From NCBI RefSeq assembly GCF_014836985.1, contig NZ_JACSPU010000001.1, positions 899,855 through 963,854 on the forward strand: a stretch of 64,000 nucleotides of DNA, read 5' to 3'. Positions 26,399 through 36,016 of this stretch are shown one piece after another (position 1 is the stretch's first letter; every line of letters begins with the position of its first letter). The translations under genes and the position numbers were made by a program. The DNA comes from Planococcus wigleyi. Lineage in GTDB: Bacteria > Bacillota > Bacilli > Bacillales_A > Planococcaceae. The notes under the pieces were generated by a model that worked only from the letters and a program-made list of their open reading frames with translations, did not search any database and was not told the origin of the DNA.

Positions 26399-27571
26399 AT
26401 GCGTTATTTAACAGCAGGAGAATCACACGGTCCGCAATTGACTGCCATCATAGAGGGGTTGCCGGCGCAATTGCCTTTGACGGCGGAGATGGTCAATAAA
26501 GAATTGAAAAGACGCCAAGGCGGACATGGCCGCGGAAGACGGATGCAGATCGAGAAGGATACGGTGGAGATCGTTTCCGGCGTTCGACACGGCAAGACAT
26601 TGGGCTCTCCTGTCGCTTTAGTCGTCAAAAATGACGATTGGAAACATTGGACTTCCATCATGGGGATTGAACCAATTGAAGATACAGAAGAAGTAAAGCG
26701 CCAAATCACGCGCCCACGTCCCGGCCACGCTGATTTAAACGGTGGTATGAAGTATGGCCACCGGGATCTCCGAAACGTCCTGGAGCGGTCGTCAGCGCGC
26801 GAAACGACTGTCCGTGTGGCAGTTGGTGCAGTAGCGAAGCAATTGCTTGCTGAACTGGGCATTAAAATCGTCTCGCACGTAACAGAAATTGGCGGAATCA
26901 AAGTGAATCCGGAAAGCTATCTTGGAAAGTCTGCAGATGAAATCCGTGACATCGTTGAAAATGATGCGGTGTATTGTGCGGATCCTTCCGTCACAAAACA
27001 GATGACGGATTTGATTGACCAAACCAAAAAGAACGGCGATTCCATCGGCGGGACAGTAGAAGTGATTGTAGAAGGCATGCCGGCCGGAATCGGCAGCTAT
27101 GTGCATTACGACCGCAAGCTGGATGCAAAACTGGCGGCGGCCATCATGAGCATCAATGCTTTTAAAGGGGTGGAATTCGGCTTAGGCTTTGAAATGGCCA
27201 GAAAACCCGGCAGCGAAGTGCATGACGAAATCCTGTGGGATGAAGAAAATGGCTATACGCGTAAAACCAATAACCTGGGTGGATTCGAAGGCGGCATGAC
27301 GACCGGGATGCCGATTATCGTCAGAGGCGTCATGAAACCGATCCCGACTTTATACAAACCATTGAATAGTGTCGATATCGAAACAAAAGAACCGTTCCAG
27401 GCAAGCATTGAACGCTCGGACAGCTGTGCCGTTCCGGCAGCTTCCATCGTTGCTGAACACGTTGTAGCGTGGGAAGTGGCGAACGCTTTACTGGATCAAT
27501 TTGATGCAGACCAAATGCCGCGCCTGATCGATAACTTGAAAAATTACATGAATTACACGAAGGAGTTTTAA
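26399..27571 (+). CDS. aroC: Chorismate synthase
   Basis: A 390-residue enzyme making chorismate from EPSP with reduced FMN. Signatures: [17 protein letters not shown] at the start, [42 protein letters not shown], and [10 protein letters not shown] late in the chain. B. subtilis calls this gene aroF. It opens a compact aromatic operon; aroB starts two bases after its stop. Confidence 0.97.
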   Translation: MRYLTAGESHGPQLTAIIEGLPAQLPLTAEMVNKELKRRQGGHGRGRRMQIEKDTVEIVSGVRHGKTLGSPVALVVKNDDWKHWTSIMGIEPIEDTEEVKRQITRPRPGHADLNGGMKYGHRDLRNVLERSSARETTVRVAVGAVAKQLLAELGIKIVSHVTEIGGIKVNPESYLGKSADEIRDIVENDAVYCADPSVTKQMTDLIDQTKKNGDSIGGTVEVIVEGMPAGIGSYVHYDRKLDAKLAAAIMSINAFKGVEFGLGFEMARKPGSEVHDEILWDEENGYTRKTNNLGGFEGGMTTGMPIIVRGVMKPIPTLYKPLNSVDIETKEPFQASIERSDSCAVPAASIVAEHVVAWEVANALLDQFDADQMPRLIDNLKNYMNYTKEF

Positions 27572-27573
27572 GC

Positions 27574-28647
27574 ATGAAGCAATTGCGGGTCGAAGCTGAC
27601 CATCCTTATACAGTCCATATCGGAGCAGGAGCATTCGGGTTGTTTGCCAATGAATACCGCCCTTTGCTGGATGCAGCAGACCGCATTGTGGTCATAGCGG
27701 ATGAACAGGTGGCGGAACTGCATTTGCAGTATCTATTGGATTTTTTGAAAGAGTGGGATGTCCGTGTGTTGACGGTGCCGTCGGGTGAAGCCGCAAAATC
27801 CGTCGAAACCTTCATGGCTTGCCATAGTTTCCTCTTATCCGAAAATTGTTCGAGAAATTCATTGCTCATGGCATTTGGAGGAGGCGCAACAGGCGACGTG
27901 GCCGGGTTTGTCGCTTCAACGTTCATGCGGGGTATTCCATTCATCCAACTCCCCACCACCATTTTGGCCCATGACAGTGCGGTAGGCGGAAAAACAGCCA
28001 TCAACCATGAACTCGGCAAAAACATGATCGGGACGTTCTACCAGCCGAAAGCTGTTTTATATGACAGCAAGCTGCTCGAAACCTTGCCTCCCGGTGAAGT
28101 GCGGTCCGGCATGGCTGAAGTGATCAAACATGCTTTTATCTCCAATGGAACATGGTTGGAGGAGCTTTTGGCTATCCGTGACTTCAAAGATATGGCTCGG
28201 GAAGAATTGAACCAACACCTGGAAAAAGGCATTGCTGTGAAAGCGGCTATTGTCGAAGAAGATGAATTTGAAGGCGGCGTCCGGAAATACCTCAACTTCG
28301 GCCATACGCTGGCACATGCTCTAGAAGGCCATTTGGGTTATGGCAATATCACCCACGGAGAAGCTGTGGTTCTGGGCATGTCCTATGCCTTGTTATTGTC
28401 CGAGCACGAAAAATTGGATGACTACATCCGATGGGCACATGAAAACGGCTATCCGCTTCATATAGTAAAGGACATCCGATTTGATGCGTTATTGCCTTAC
28501 ATGAAAAAAGACAAAAAGTCTTCACAGGGGATATTGAATTTTGTTCTCCTTAAACAGACGGGAATGCCGTTTGTGGAAAAAGTGGAGGAGCAGCGGGCAA
28601 GATCCGCCTATGAAAAATTAATCCTACAGATAGAAGAGGTGATTTGA
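27574..28647 (+). CDS. aroB: 3-dehydroquinate synthase
   Basis: A 357-residue NAD- and metal-dependent cyclase. The NAD site is FGGGATGDVAGFVAST, and the substrate and zinc segments are LPTTILAHDSAVGGKTAIN, GMAEVIKH and FGHTLAHALE. It catalyses the second step of the shikimate pathway. The ribosome site AAGGAG lies inside the end of aroC, and the stop overlaps the aroH start. Confidence 0.96.
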   Translation: MKQLRVEADHPYTVHIGAGAFGLFANEYRPLLDAADRIVVIADEQVAELHLQYLLDFLKEWDVRVLTVPSGEAAKSVETFMACHSFLLSENCSRNSLLMAFGGGATGDVAGFVASTFMRGIPFIQLPTTILAHDSAVGGKTAINHELGKNMIGTFYQPKAVLYDSKLLETLPPGEVRSGMAEVIKHAFISNGTWLEELLAIRDFKDMAREELNQHLEKGIAVKAAIVEEDEFEGGVRKYLNFGHTLAHALEGHLGYGNITHGEAVVLGMSYALLLSEHEKLDDYIRWAHENGYPLHIVKDIRFDALLPYMKKDKKSSQGILNFVLLKQTGMPFVEKVEEQRARSAYEKLILQIEEVI

Positions 28648-29030
28648 TGATACGTGGAGTAAGAGGAGCAATCACAGTTTCGGCAGACCAGCCGGAGGAA
28701 GTCCTGCAAGAAACCAGACGCCTGGTGCTGGAAATTGCGAGGGAAAACAAAATCGAACCTGACCACGTTGCTTCTGTGATCATTTCGACTACGACAGATA
28801 TTTCATCTGCTTTTCCTGCTAAAGCTGTACGCACCATTGATGAGTGGAATTTTGTGCCGGTCATGTGCACACATGAAATGGATGTTCCAGGCAGCATGCC
28901 TTTATGCATCCGAGTCATGATGCATGTCAATACAGAGTTAAGCCAAAAGGAAATCCATCATGTTTATTTAAATGAAGCAACAAAATTGCGTCCGGATTTG
29001 ACGGCTAAAAGCCAGGTGAGTTCCACGTGA
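28647..29030 (+). CDS. aroH: Monofunctional chorismate mutase AroH
   Basis: A 127-residue AroH-class (beta-alpha barrel trimer) mutase: MIRGVRGAITVSADQPEE at the start and the late RVMMHVNTELSQKEIHHVYL. It turns chorismate into prephenate for tyrosine and phenylalanine. ATG 28647 follows AGAGGTGAT and overlaps the aroB stop. In B. subtilis trpEDCFBA and hisC come next; here tyrA follows with a four-base overlap (GTGA). Confidence 0.95.
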   Translation: MIRGVRGAITVSADQPEEVLQETRRLVLEIARENKIEPDHVASVIISTTTDISSAFPAKAVRTIDEWNFVPVMCTHEMDVPGSMPLCIRVMMHVNTELSQKEIHHVYLNEATKLRPDLTAKSQVSST

Positions 29031-30115
29031 CAACACATATTTTGATCATCGGCCTGGGCTTGATTGGCGGATCGTTGGCTAAAGCACTGCAGCGCAACAG
29101 CGATGTCCATGTGGCAGGATACGATGCCGACGCTTTAACGGCTAGAAAAGCTTTTAAAATGGGCATTATACATAGTTCTCCGCCATCTCTTGAACAGGCT
29201 GCTTCTGAAGCGGACGTTATTGTTTTTGCTACGCCGGTCGGTGCCACAATCAAGTTGATGGAACAAAGCAAATACTGGGATTTGAAAAAAGACGTTATTT
29301 TGACGGATACTGGCAGCACGAAAATCCAAATCATGGAATCAGCTAAAAATCTGGATCATGTCTTTATTGGCGGCCATCCAATGGCGGGTTCGCATAAAAG
29401 CGGTGTAGAAGCAGCCAAGGATGTCTTATTTGAAAATGCCTTCTACATCCTGACGCCCGGGGATAAAGCTGATGGCAAGAGCCTCCAGCTATTGAAAGGC
29501 CTATTGGTTGCCACAAAAGCAAAAATCGAAGTGCTGTCAGCAGAAGAACACGACCACATGACAGCCATTGTCAGCCACTTCCCCCATTTGATTGCTGCTT
29601 CTTTAGTGCATCAATTGGATCAAGAGGAGAAATTTCCTTTTGCACGGCAATTGGCTGCCGGTGGGTTCCGTGATACAACACGGATTGCTTCATCGAACCC
29701 GGAAATGTGGCGCGATATCACCACACAAAACAATACCATGATCGTCCAGCAATTGAACAATTGGATGGAACAGATGGATCAACTAAAGGATATGCTCGTG
29801 AAAAACGATCCTGAACCGATTCAACAATTCTTTTCGCATGCCAAAACGGTTCGTGATGAATTGCCGATAGCGGGGCATGGTGCCATGTTTTCTGTATTTG
29901 ATTTGTATATTGATATCCCCGATGTTCCGGGAAGCATTTCAGAATTGACGGGTTACCTGGCTGAAGAACAGATCAGCATCGTCAATCTGCGGATTTTGGA
30001 AACACGCGAAGACGTATTCGGTATTCTCGTCATCAGTTTCCAGACAGCGGAAGACCGTGCCCGTGCACAAAAATGCATTTCGGCACGGACAGTTTACGAT
30101 TCGTATATTTCCTGA
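29027..30115 (+). CDS. tyrA: Prephenate dehydrogenase
   Basis: A 362-residue TyrA starting at GTG inside the aroH end. The NAD-binding Rossmann motif is [12 protein letters not shown], and the substrate site [12 protein letters not shown] and [13 protein letters not shown] follow. A C-terminal ACT domain (about residues 293-362, [16 protein letters not shown]) probably gives feedback control by tyrosine. It leads prephenate to tyrosine. Confidence 0.95.
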   Translation: MTTHILIIGLGLIGGSLAKALQRNSDVHVAGYDADALTARKAFKMGIIHSSPPSLEQAASEADVIVFATPVGATIKLMEQSKYWDLKKDVILTDTGSTKIQIMESAKNLDHVFIGGHPMAGSHKSGVEAAKDVLFENAFYILTPGDKADGKSLQLLKGLLVATKAKIEVLSAEEHDHMTAIVSHFPHLIAASLVHQLDQEEKFPFARQLAAGGFRDTTRIASSNPEMWRDITTQNNTMIVQQLNNWMEQMDQLKDMLVKNDPEPIQQFFSHAKTVRDELPIAGHGAMFSVFDLYIDIPDVPGSISELTGYLAEEQISIVNLRILETREDVFGILVISFQTAEDRARAQKCISARTVYDSYIS

Positions 30116-30131
30116 AAGGACGGATACGCCC

Positions 30132-31415
30132 ATGGCATTATCGTTAGCATATAAAAAACCTTCCCTGACAGGCAGCATTCAAGTGCCCGGGGACAAATCC
30201 ATCTCCCACCGCGCCATCATGTTCGGTTCTATGGCTTCGGGTACCACCACAGTGAAAGGCTTCCTGATGGGAGATGATTGTTTAAGCACCATATCCTGCT
30301 TTCAAAAGCTGGGAGTGAAAATTGACATTTCGGATGAAGTCGTGACAATCCAGAGTGAAGGCGAAGATTCGTGGAAAGAGCCTTCTGAAGTGCTGGATAC
30401 CGGGAACTCTGGAACTACGACGCGCTTGATGCTTGGGCTGTTGGCGGGAACTTCATTTCATTCTGTGCTCGCCGGTGATGAGTCGATCGCCAAACGCCCG
30501 ATGAAACGCATTATTAATCCACTGCGTGAAATGGGTGCAGACATTCGCGGTCGTATGGATGGCCAGTATACGCCTCTAGCGGTACAAGGAACGGCTCTTA
30601 AAGCGATTGACTACACGTTGCCAGTTGCCAGTGCGCAAGTGAAATCCGCTATCTTGCTGGCTGCATTGAAGGCAGAAGGAAAAACGGTCATTCACGAGCC
30701 GATCGCTTCACGTGATCACACTGAAATTATGCTGGAACATTTCGGAGCGACGATTACACGTGAAAACCAGCTGATCAAGTTGGAGGGCGGCCAAAAGTTG
30801 ACGGCTGCCCATGTTCAAGTGCCTGGCGACATTTCGTCCGCTGCGTTCATGATCGGGGCTGCCTTGGTTACAGAAAACAGCAAAGTGACGTTGAAGAATG
30901 TCGGCATCAATCCGACACGTACCGGCATTCTGGATGTAATCGAAAAAATGGGCGCCTCTTTCGAGCTGGTGGAAAACGATACGGAGGGAGAACGTTCTGC
31001 GGACGTAACCGTCTATTCCAGCAAGTTAAAAGGTACAGAAATCGGTGGAGAGCTGATTCCTCGATTGATTGACGAGATTCCGCTGATTGCCCTGATTGCG
31101 ACGCAGGCAGAAGGAACGACGGTCATTAAAGACGCAGAAGAACTCCGGGTTAAAGAAACCGACCGCATCGCTGCAGTCGTCAAGGAATTGACAAAAATGG
31201 GAGCGAATATCGAAGCGACAGAAGATGGCATGATCATTCAAGGGCCGACTGCTCTAACTGGAGCAGAAATGACTTCCTACGGAGACCACCGCCTTGGCAT
31301 GATGGCTGCAATCGGTGCTTTGGCTGCATCTGGAGAAGTCGTAATCGATGATCCGGAATGCATATCGATTTCTTACCCTAATTTCTTTGAACATTTGAAT
31401 TTACTGACAAAATGA
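30132..31415 (+). CDS. aroA: 3-phosphoshikimate 1-carboxyvinyltransferase (EPSP synthase)
   Basis: A 427-residue two-domain enzyme. The shikimate-phosphate and PEP motifs are [43 protein letters not shown] and [11 protein letters not shown]; it ends with YGDHRLGMM. It produces EPSP for AroC. B. subtilis names the gene aroE. GAAAGGA upstream supports ATG 30132; the frame extends into tyrA but that would be a long overlap. Confidence 0.96.
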   Translation: MALSLAYKKPSLTGSIQVPGDKSISHRAIMFGSMASGTTTVKGFLMGDDCLSTISCFQKLGVKIDISDEVVTIQSEGEDSWKEPSEVLDTGNSGTTTRLMLGLLAGTSFHSVLAGDESIAKRPMKRIINPLREMGADIRGRMDGQYTPLAVQGTALKAIDYTLPVASAQVKSAILLAALKAEGKTVIHEPIASRDHTEIMLEHFGATITRENQLIKLEGGQKLTAAHVQVPGDISSAAFMIGAALVTENSKVTLKNVGINPTRTGILDVIEKMGASFELVENDTEGERSADVTVYSSKLKGTEIGGELIPRLIDEIPLIALIATQAEGTTVIKDAEELRVKETDRIAAVVKELTKMGANIEATEDGMIIQGPTALTGAEMTSYGDHRLGMMAAIGALAASGEVVIDDPECISISYPNFFEHLNLLTK

Positions 31416-31439
31416 CTCTCCTGTTGGAGAGTTTTTTTA
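31414..31439 (+). terminator. Terminator of the aromatic operon
   Basis: ACTCTCC-TGTT-GGAGAGT followed by seven Ts just after the aroA stop. Confidence 0.9.
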
Positions 31440-31501
31440 TTATGATAAAGCAGGTATTTCGTGTAGGATGAGAGTAAGAACGTGAAGGAAAAGGTGATAG
31501 G

Positions 31502-32755
31502 ATGTCTAATATTGAAGAGATACAGAATGCCGTTAAGCAAGGAGATCCCAATCTCCTGAACACATTGCTGGATAAATATTTGCTGCAGGGAGATCCAGAT
31601 GAGCAATATGGTTTGTCGGAATGGCTGGCAGAAATCGGTTTTGTGGAAGAAGCGATCAAAGTGTTGGAACATCTGCAGTACATTTTCCCGGAAGAAGCCC
31701 AGCTCATCATTGATCGTGCGAACCTTTTGATCGACGCTGACCGTGAAGACGATGCGTTGAATGCATTGATGGAAGTGCCGAAAGACGACGAGCTTTATGC
31801 TCAGGCGCTGGTGACACTGGCGGATTTGTTCCAGTTGCAGGGCTTGCTGGAAGCCGCTGAAAACCGTTTAAACGAAGCGATAGAGCTTATGCCGGACGAA
31901 CCGCTCCTGCAACAGGCGAAAGCCGAGTTGCTGCTGGATTCGGGGCGATACCTGGAATCGGCAAAAATCTATCAGGAATTGGAAGGGCGCAATATTGAGA
32001 TTGAAGGCGTCAACTTTTCCGAAAGGCTTGCTGAAGTATACAGTGCAGGAGCTGCTTATGAAGAAGCTTTGCCTCATTATGAAAAAGCCTTGGAAGACCA
32101 AACAACTCCGGATGTCCTGTTCGGGGCAGCATTTGCTGCCTTCCAGACACGCCAGTATGAAATGGCTGTCCGGCGTTTGGATGAATTGATCGATATCGAT
32201 CCGGATTATTTTTCCGCTTACTTGCTGAAGGCGCAAAGCCTGAATATGTCAGAAGACTATGATGCTGCATACAAAGCAATAATTGAAGGCATAAGCCGTG
32301 ATGAATTCGATAAGGAACTATACTTGTTCGCCGGCAAACTGGCGATGAAACTCGGCAAACCCGAAGAAGGAGTCAACCATCTGCGCCAGGCAATCGCATT
32401 GGATCCCGAATACATGGAAGCCATCTACACCTTGGTGTCTTACTTCCATGGCGAAGAGATGGATGAAGATGTTCTGGAACTTGCAGAAATGGTGATTGAA
32501 AGCGGCGATGACTGGGCTGGCCTTTACCCGATGATCGCGGAAGCTTACGAGCGCTCTGAAAATTACCAGCAGGCGACAGTTTATTACGAGAAAGCTTACC
32601 CGTCATTTAAAGACGATGCGGCTTTCCTTAAAAACTACGCTTTATTTCTCATAGAAGAAGGAAAAAGAGGGGCGGCCCTCGAAATGATTAAAGAGCTGCA
32701 GGCCCTGGAACCGGAAAATCCGGAATGGTTCGACTGGCAGCAATCGTTTGAATGA
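31502..32755 (+). CDS. ypiA: Tetratricopeptide-repeat protein (YpiA-like)
   Basis: A 417-residue soluble protein built almost entirely of TPR-like helix pairs, for example AYEEALPHYEKALED, QYEMAVRRLDELIDIDPDYFSAYLLKAQSL and GVNHLRQAIALDPEYMEAIYTLV. No enzymatic domain is visible; it is probably a scaffold for protein contacts. It overlaps ypiB's ribosome site and heads the ypiA-ypiB-ypiF set upstream of qcrABC, as in B. subtilis. Confidence 0.85.
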   Translation: MSNIEEIQNAVKQGDPNLLNTLLDKYLLQGDPDEQYGLSEWLAEIGFVEEAIKVLEHLQYIFPEEAQLIIDRANLLIDADREDDALNALMEVPKDDELYAQALVTLADLFQLQGLLEAAENRLNEAIELMPDEPLLQQAKAELLLDSGRYLESAKIYQELEGRNIEIEGVNFSERLAEVYSAGAAYEEALPHYEKALEDQTTPDVLFGAAFAAFQTRQYEMAVRRLDELIDIDPDYFSAYLLKAQSLNMSEDYDAAYKAIIEGISRDEFDKELYLFAGKLAMKLGKPEEGVNHLRQAIALDPEYMEAIYTLVSYFHGEEMDEDVLELAEMVIESGDDWAGLYPMIAEAYERSENYQQATVYYEKAYPSFKDDAAFLKNYALFLIEEGKRGAALEMIKELQALEPENPEWFDWQQSFE

Positions 32756-32769
32756 AAGGAGGAAATTTC

Positions 32770-33330
32770 ATGACCGCTTCAGTATCGATAGGTGAAAAAA
32801 AGCAATTCGTCCGTTGGTTTCTGCAATCGTACAAAATGAAAAGACGCGAATGCATTTGGATTCTTAATTATATGTTGAGCAACGAAGAACTGCTTGAAAA
32901 AACCCATTTTGTTGAAGAAGCGCATTATTGTCCACGTGCAATGGTCATGTCCTCAACAGAATCAAAAGAAATCCCGTTCCGCTTCTACAAAGGGAACCTA
33001 ATGACAGCAGATGCAGAAAAATCGTTCCACGATCTGCGTCTGAATCCAGATGATGATTTATACGTTCAGTTGAATTTCCCGAACATTCCTCCACCGTCCT
33101 TGTATTTATCGGTTTTGGAAGAAAATCCGTATATCCCTAAAAATGTCTCTGTCAGCGAGCAGGACCAATTAATCGCTGAAAAGATTCTGGAAGAGAGTAT
33201 GCAGATTTTCCAGGAGGAAACGATTCATAAGCAAATTGATGAAGCACTGGATGCCAACGACCGCGAAAAGTTCTTTGAACTATCGGCTATGCTCCAGGCA
33301 TTTAAAACCTTAAAAAAAGATGGAGTGTGA
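32770..33330 (+). CDS. ypiB: UPF0302 protein YpiB
   Basis: A 186-residue cytoplasmic protein of the UPF0302/YpiB family, recognised from FVRWFLQSYKMKRRECIWILNYM and by position. The C-terminal third is a charged helix (EKILEESMQIFQEETIHKQIDEALD). ATG 32770 follows AAAGGAGG. The molecular function is not established; the family is often linked with respiratory genes by neighbourhood. Confidence 0.85.
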   Translation: MTASVSIGEKKQFVRWFLQSYKMKRRECIWILNYMLSNEELLEKTHFVEEAHYCPRAMVMSSTESKEIPFRFYKGNLMTADAEKSFHDLRLNPDDDLYVQLNFPNIPPPSLYLSVLEENPYIPKNVSVSEQDQLIAEKILEESMQIFQEETIHKQIDEALDANDREKFFELSAMLQAFKTLKKDGV

Positions 33331-33339
33331 AATAGCTTT

Positions 33340-33792
33340 ATGCATTTTTTCGGAAAAGAGATCGATCAATATTTGAACCAGCAGGATTATGTCGATACGG
33401 CTGTAATTCCGCTTCTTCCGTTGGACATGAGCGCTGCCGGAATGAAGTCGAGTGCCGGTGCTTCTGAATACCTGCAATCTTTGACTGCTTTATTGGAGAA
33501 ACAATTCAAAGGGCGGATACTTTTGCTTCCGCCTATTTCTTATGCCAAAATAGCAAATCGCCAGCGGATAGCAGAAGAATTGACGGAAGAATTAAAGCAG
33601 ACAAAGTTCAAACATGTGTTTTATTTGACCACTGATGCCGAATGGCGGACCATTGACAGTTTAAAAAATGTATTATGGCTGCCGGCGATTCCAATCGAAG
33701 ATATGGACCAATCTTTTAAGAAATCCGTAATGGAAGACCAGTTGAGACAAGTATTGCCGCTATTTATGAAAGAATGGTCACATCATTCATGA
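33340..33792 (+). CDS. ypiF: DUF2487 protein (YpiF-like)
   Basis: A 150-residue soluble protein. Size, order after ypiB and the segment DYVDTAVIPLLPLDM match YpiF/DUF2487. It has no catalytic motif I recognise and no membrane segment. It lies directly before the qcr promoter, so a role in making or controlling the quinol reductase is possible but unproven. Confidence 0.78.
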   Translation: MHFFGKEIDQYLNQQDYVDTAVIPLLPLDMSAAGMKSSAGASEYLQSLTALLEKQFKGRILLLPPISYAKIANRQRIAEELTEELKQTKFKHVFYLTTDAEWRTIDSLKNVLWLPAIPIEDMDQSFKKSVMEDQLRQVLPLFMKEWSHHS

Positions 33793-33829
33793 AATGTTCA
33801 CAATCTGCAGGAATAGGCTCTTTGCGATA

Positions 33830-33858
33830 TTGACCTAAAGATTTGATTGATATATTAT
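33830..33858 (+). promoter_or_regulatory. Sigma-A type promoter of qcrABC
   Basis: TTGACC (33830-33835) and TATTAT (33853-33858) are exactly 17 bases apart, upstream of qcrA by about 75 bases. Confidence 0.65.
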
Positions 33859-33874
33859 TAGGTTGTCCTAGTAA
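33855..33874. promoter_or_regulatory. Inverted repeat overlapping the qcr -10 box (possible operator)
   Basis: TTATTAGG and CCTAGTAA form an 8-base inverted repeat with one mismatch around TTGT. It starts inside the -10 box and covers the likely start site, a typical place for a repressor site. No T run follows, so it is not a terminator. Confidence 0.4.
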
Positions 33875-33932
33875 TTATATTTGAATGAGTATGTCCATTG
33901 GACTGACCTTGAATGTTAGAGGGGGGAAAAGG

Positions 33933-34436
33933 ATGAGTAACAATCGTGTATCACGACGTCAATTTTTAGGCTACACATTAACTGGTGTAGGTGGCTTTAT
34001 GGCAGCAGGAATGTTGATGCCAATGGTTCGTTTTGCGGTAGACCCGATACTTCAGCAACATGAAGGCGGAGATTTCGTTTTAACTGATCAAGCTGTAGCT
34101 GATATTACGGAAGAGCCAGTACGTGTCGACTTTGCATTTGAACAAGTTGATGCATGGTATACATCTGAAGTAACGAATTCAGCTTGGGTGTATAAAGAAG
34201 GCGATAAGTTAATCGCGCTTTCACCTGTCTGCAAACATTTAGGTTGTACAGTGAACTGGGCGGGCGATACAGAAAACCCGACACAATTCTTCTGTCCATG
34301 CCACGCAGGCCGTTATGAGAAAAACGGACAGAACATCGCAGGAACACCGCCGCTTGGGCCACTGGATGAGTATGAAGTACGAGACCAGGATGGCTTTGTT
34401 GCAATCGGTGCAGTAAGAGACAACACATTAGTTTAA
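33933..34436 (+). CDS. qcrA: Menaquinol:cytochrome c reductase Rieske iron-sulfur subunit
   Basis: A 167-residue protein with an N-terminal RRQFLGYTLTGVGGF signal-anchor that resembles a twin-arginine (Tat) signal. The Rieske 2Fe-2S ligands are CKHLGC and CPCHAG (two Cys, two His, plus the disulfide Cys pair). It accepts electrons from menaquinol. The start is ATG 33933 after AGGGGGGAAAAGG; an earlier in-frame ATG at 33885 would put that site inside the gene. Confidence 0.95.
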   Translation: MSNNRVSRRQFLGYTLTGVGGFMAAGMLMPMVRFAVDPILQQHEGGDFVLTDQAVADITEEPVRVDFAFEQVDAWYTSEVTNSAWVYKEGDKLIALSPVCKHLGCTVNWAGDTENPTQFFCPCHAGRYEKNGQNIAGTPPLGPLDEYEVRDQDGFVAIGAVRDNTLV

Positions 34437-34457
34437 TAGTTAGGGGGTACGACACCA

Positions 34458-35132
34458 GTGCTAAACAAGTTATATGATTGGGTTGATGAGCGATTAGACA
34501 TTACGCCTATCTGGCGTGATATTGCTGACCATGAAGTACCTGAGCACGTAAACCCCGCACACCACTTCTCAGCATTTGTTTATTGTTTTGGGGGACTTAC
34601 ATTTTTCATTACAGTGATTCAGATCTTATCCGGTATGTTCTTAACGATGTATTATGTACCAGATATTGAAAATGCTTGGCAGTCGGTTTATTATCTTCAA
34701 AACGAAGTTGCTTTTGGAGAAATTGTGCGTGGTATGCACCACTGGGGAGCTTCACTTGTAGTTGTTATGATCTTCCTTCATACACTGCGGGTATTCTTTA
34801 CAGGTTCTTATAAGAAACCTCGTGAATTGAACTGGGTCGTAGGGGTTATGCTATTCGGCGTTATCCTTGGATTGAGTTTCACAGGTTACTTGCTTCCATG
34901 GGATATGAAAGCTCTATTTGCAACAAAAGTTGGGATTGAAATTGCAGCATCTGTACCGGTTATCGGTGAATCAATCAAGATTCTATTGGCTGGGGATTCA
35001 ACAATCCTTGGTGCACAGACTTTGACACGATTCTTCGCTATCCACGTCTTCTTCTTGCCTGCGGCTTTGCTTGGGTTGCTAGCTGCTCACTTTATCATGA
35101 TCAGAAGACAGGGTATTTCAGGACCGCTATAA
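34458..35132 (+). CDS. qcrB: Menaquinol:cytochrome c reductase cytochrome b subunit
   Basis: A 224-residue cytochrome b6-type membrane protein starting at GTG. Four helices carry the two pairs of haem b histidines, seen around GMHHWGASLVVVMIFLHTLRVFF and FAIHVFFLPAALLGLLAAHFIMI. The chain stops after helix D, with the rest of cytochrome b in QcrC, as in Bacillus. Ribosome site TTAGGGGGT lies upstream. Confidence 0.95.
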   Translation: MLNKLYDWVDERLDITPIWRDIADHEVPEHVNPAHHFSAFVYCFGGLTFFITVIQILSGMFLTMYYVPDIENAWQSVYYLQNEVAFGEIVRGMHHWGASLVVVMIFLHTLRVFFTGSYKKPRELNWVVGVMLFGVILGLSFTGYLLPWDMKALFATKVGIEIAASVPVIGESIKILLAGDSTILGAQTLTRFFAIHVFFLPAALLGLLAAHFIMIRRQGISGPL

Positions 35133-35171
35133 TTTAGTCTGCAACAAGGATTTATTAAGGAGGGAACACTT

Positions 35172-35954
35172 ATGCATCGCGGAAAAGGGATGAAATTTGT
35201 AGGGGATTCGCGTGTTCCGAGTATGGAATTCCGTAAGCCGAATGTTCCTAAAGATTACTCCGAATACCCTGGTAAAACAGAAGCTTTCTGGCCGAACTTC
35301 CTTTTGAAAGAATGGATGATCGGTGCAGTCTTCTTGATCGGTTATCTGCTTTTGACCGTCGCACATCCGTCGCCTCTTGAAGGCCAGGCAGATCCGACTG
35401 ATACAGCTTATATTCCTTTGCCAGACTGGTATTTCTTGTTCTTATATCAATTACTGAAATACGAATTCGCTTCCGGCCCATACAACGTGGTTGGTGCCAT
35501 CATCGTTCCAGGACTTGCTTTTGGAGCTTTGGCATTAGCACCATTCTTGGATCGCGGACCGGAAAGACGTCCTTCGAAACGTCCTTTGCCAACTGGCTTC
35601 ATGCTTCTTGCCGTAGCTTCTATCATCTTCCTTACTTGGGAGTCGGTAGCAAACCACGACTGGGAAGCTGCAGCAGCGCAAGGTGAAATTACGGAGGAAG
35701 TAGAAATTGATACAGCGGACCCGGGATATGAAATTTATTCTGGAGCTGCATGTATCAGTTGCCATGGCGACAATTTAGAAGGCGCAGTCGGACCGACACT
35801 TATCGGAACTGGCTTGTCTCCTGAAGAAATCGCTGACATTGCTGTCAACGGTATTGAAAAAGACGGGGCTCAAGTAATGCCTCCTTCATGGGACGGAACA
35901 GATGAAGATCTGCAAGTCCTATCGGAATTCATTTCAGGCCTTGAAGCTGAATAA
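35172..35954 (+). CDS. qcrC: Menaquinol:cytochrome c reductase cytochrome b/c subunit
   Basis: A 260-residue fusion. The N-terminal part resembles subunit IV of the b6f complex (PLPDWYFLFLYQLLKYEF, three helices), and the C-terminal ~80 residues are a membrane-tethered cytochrome c domain with the haem motif CISCH (about residue 196) and an axial Met near VMPPSW. It passes electrons to a cytochrome c oxidase, and ResC-type biogenesis at the left edge attaches the haem. Confidence 0.95.
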   Translation: MHRGKGMKFVGDSRVPSMEFRKPNVPKDYSEYPGKTEAFWPNFLLKEWMIGAVFLIGYLLLTVAHPSPLEGQADPTDTAYIPLPDWYFLFLYQLLKYEFASGPYNVVGAIIVPGLAFGALALAPFLDRGPERRPSKRPLPTGFMLLAVASIIFLTWESVANHDWEAAAAQGEITEEVEIDTADPGYEIYSGAACISCHGDNLEGAVGPTLIGTGLSPEEIADIAVNGIEKDGAQVMPPSWDGTDEDLQVLSEFISGLEAE

Positions 35955-35961
35955 TAAAAAT

Positions 35962-35994
35962 AAAAAAAGAGCCGGGAAACCGGCTCTTTTTTTC
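35962..35994 (+). terminator. Terminator after qcrC
   Basis: AAAGAGCCGG-GAAA-CCGGCTCTTT with a T run. It lies between qcrC and ypjA. Confidence 0.9.
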
Positions 35995-36016
35995 TACCTT
36001 GAAAGGAAGAAAAACG

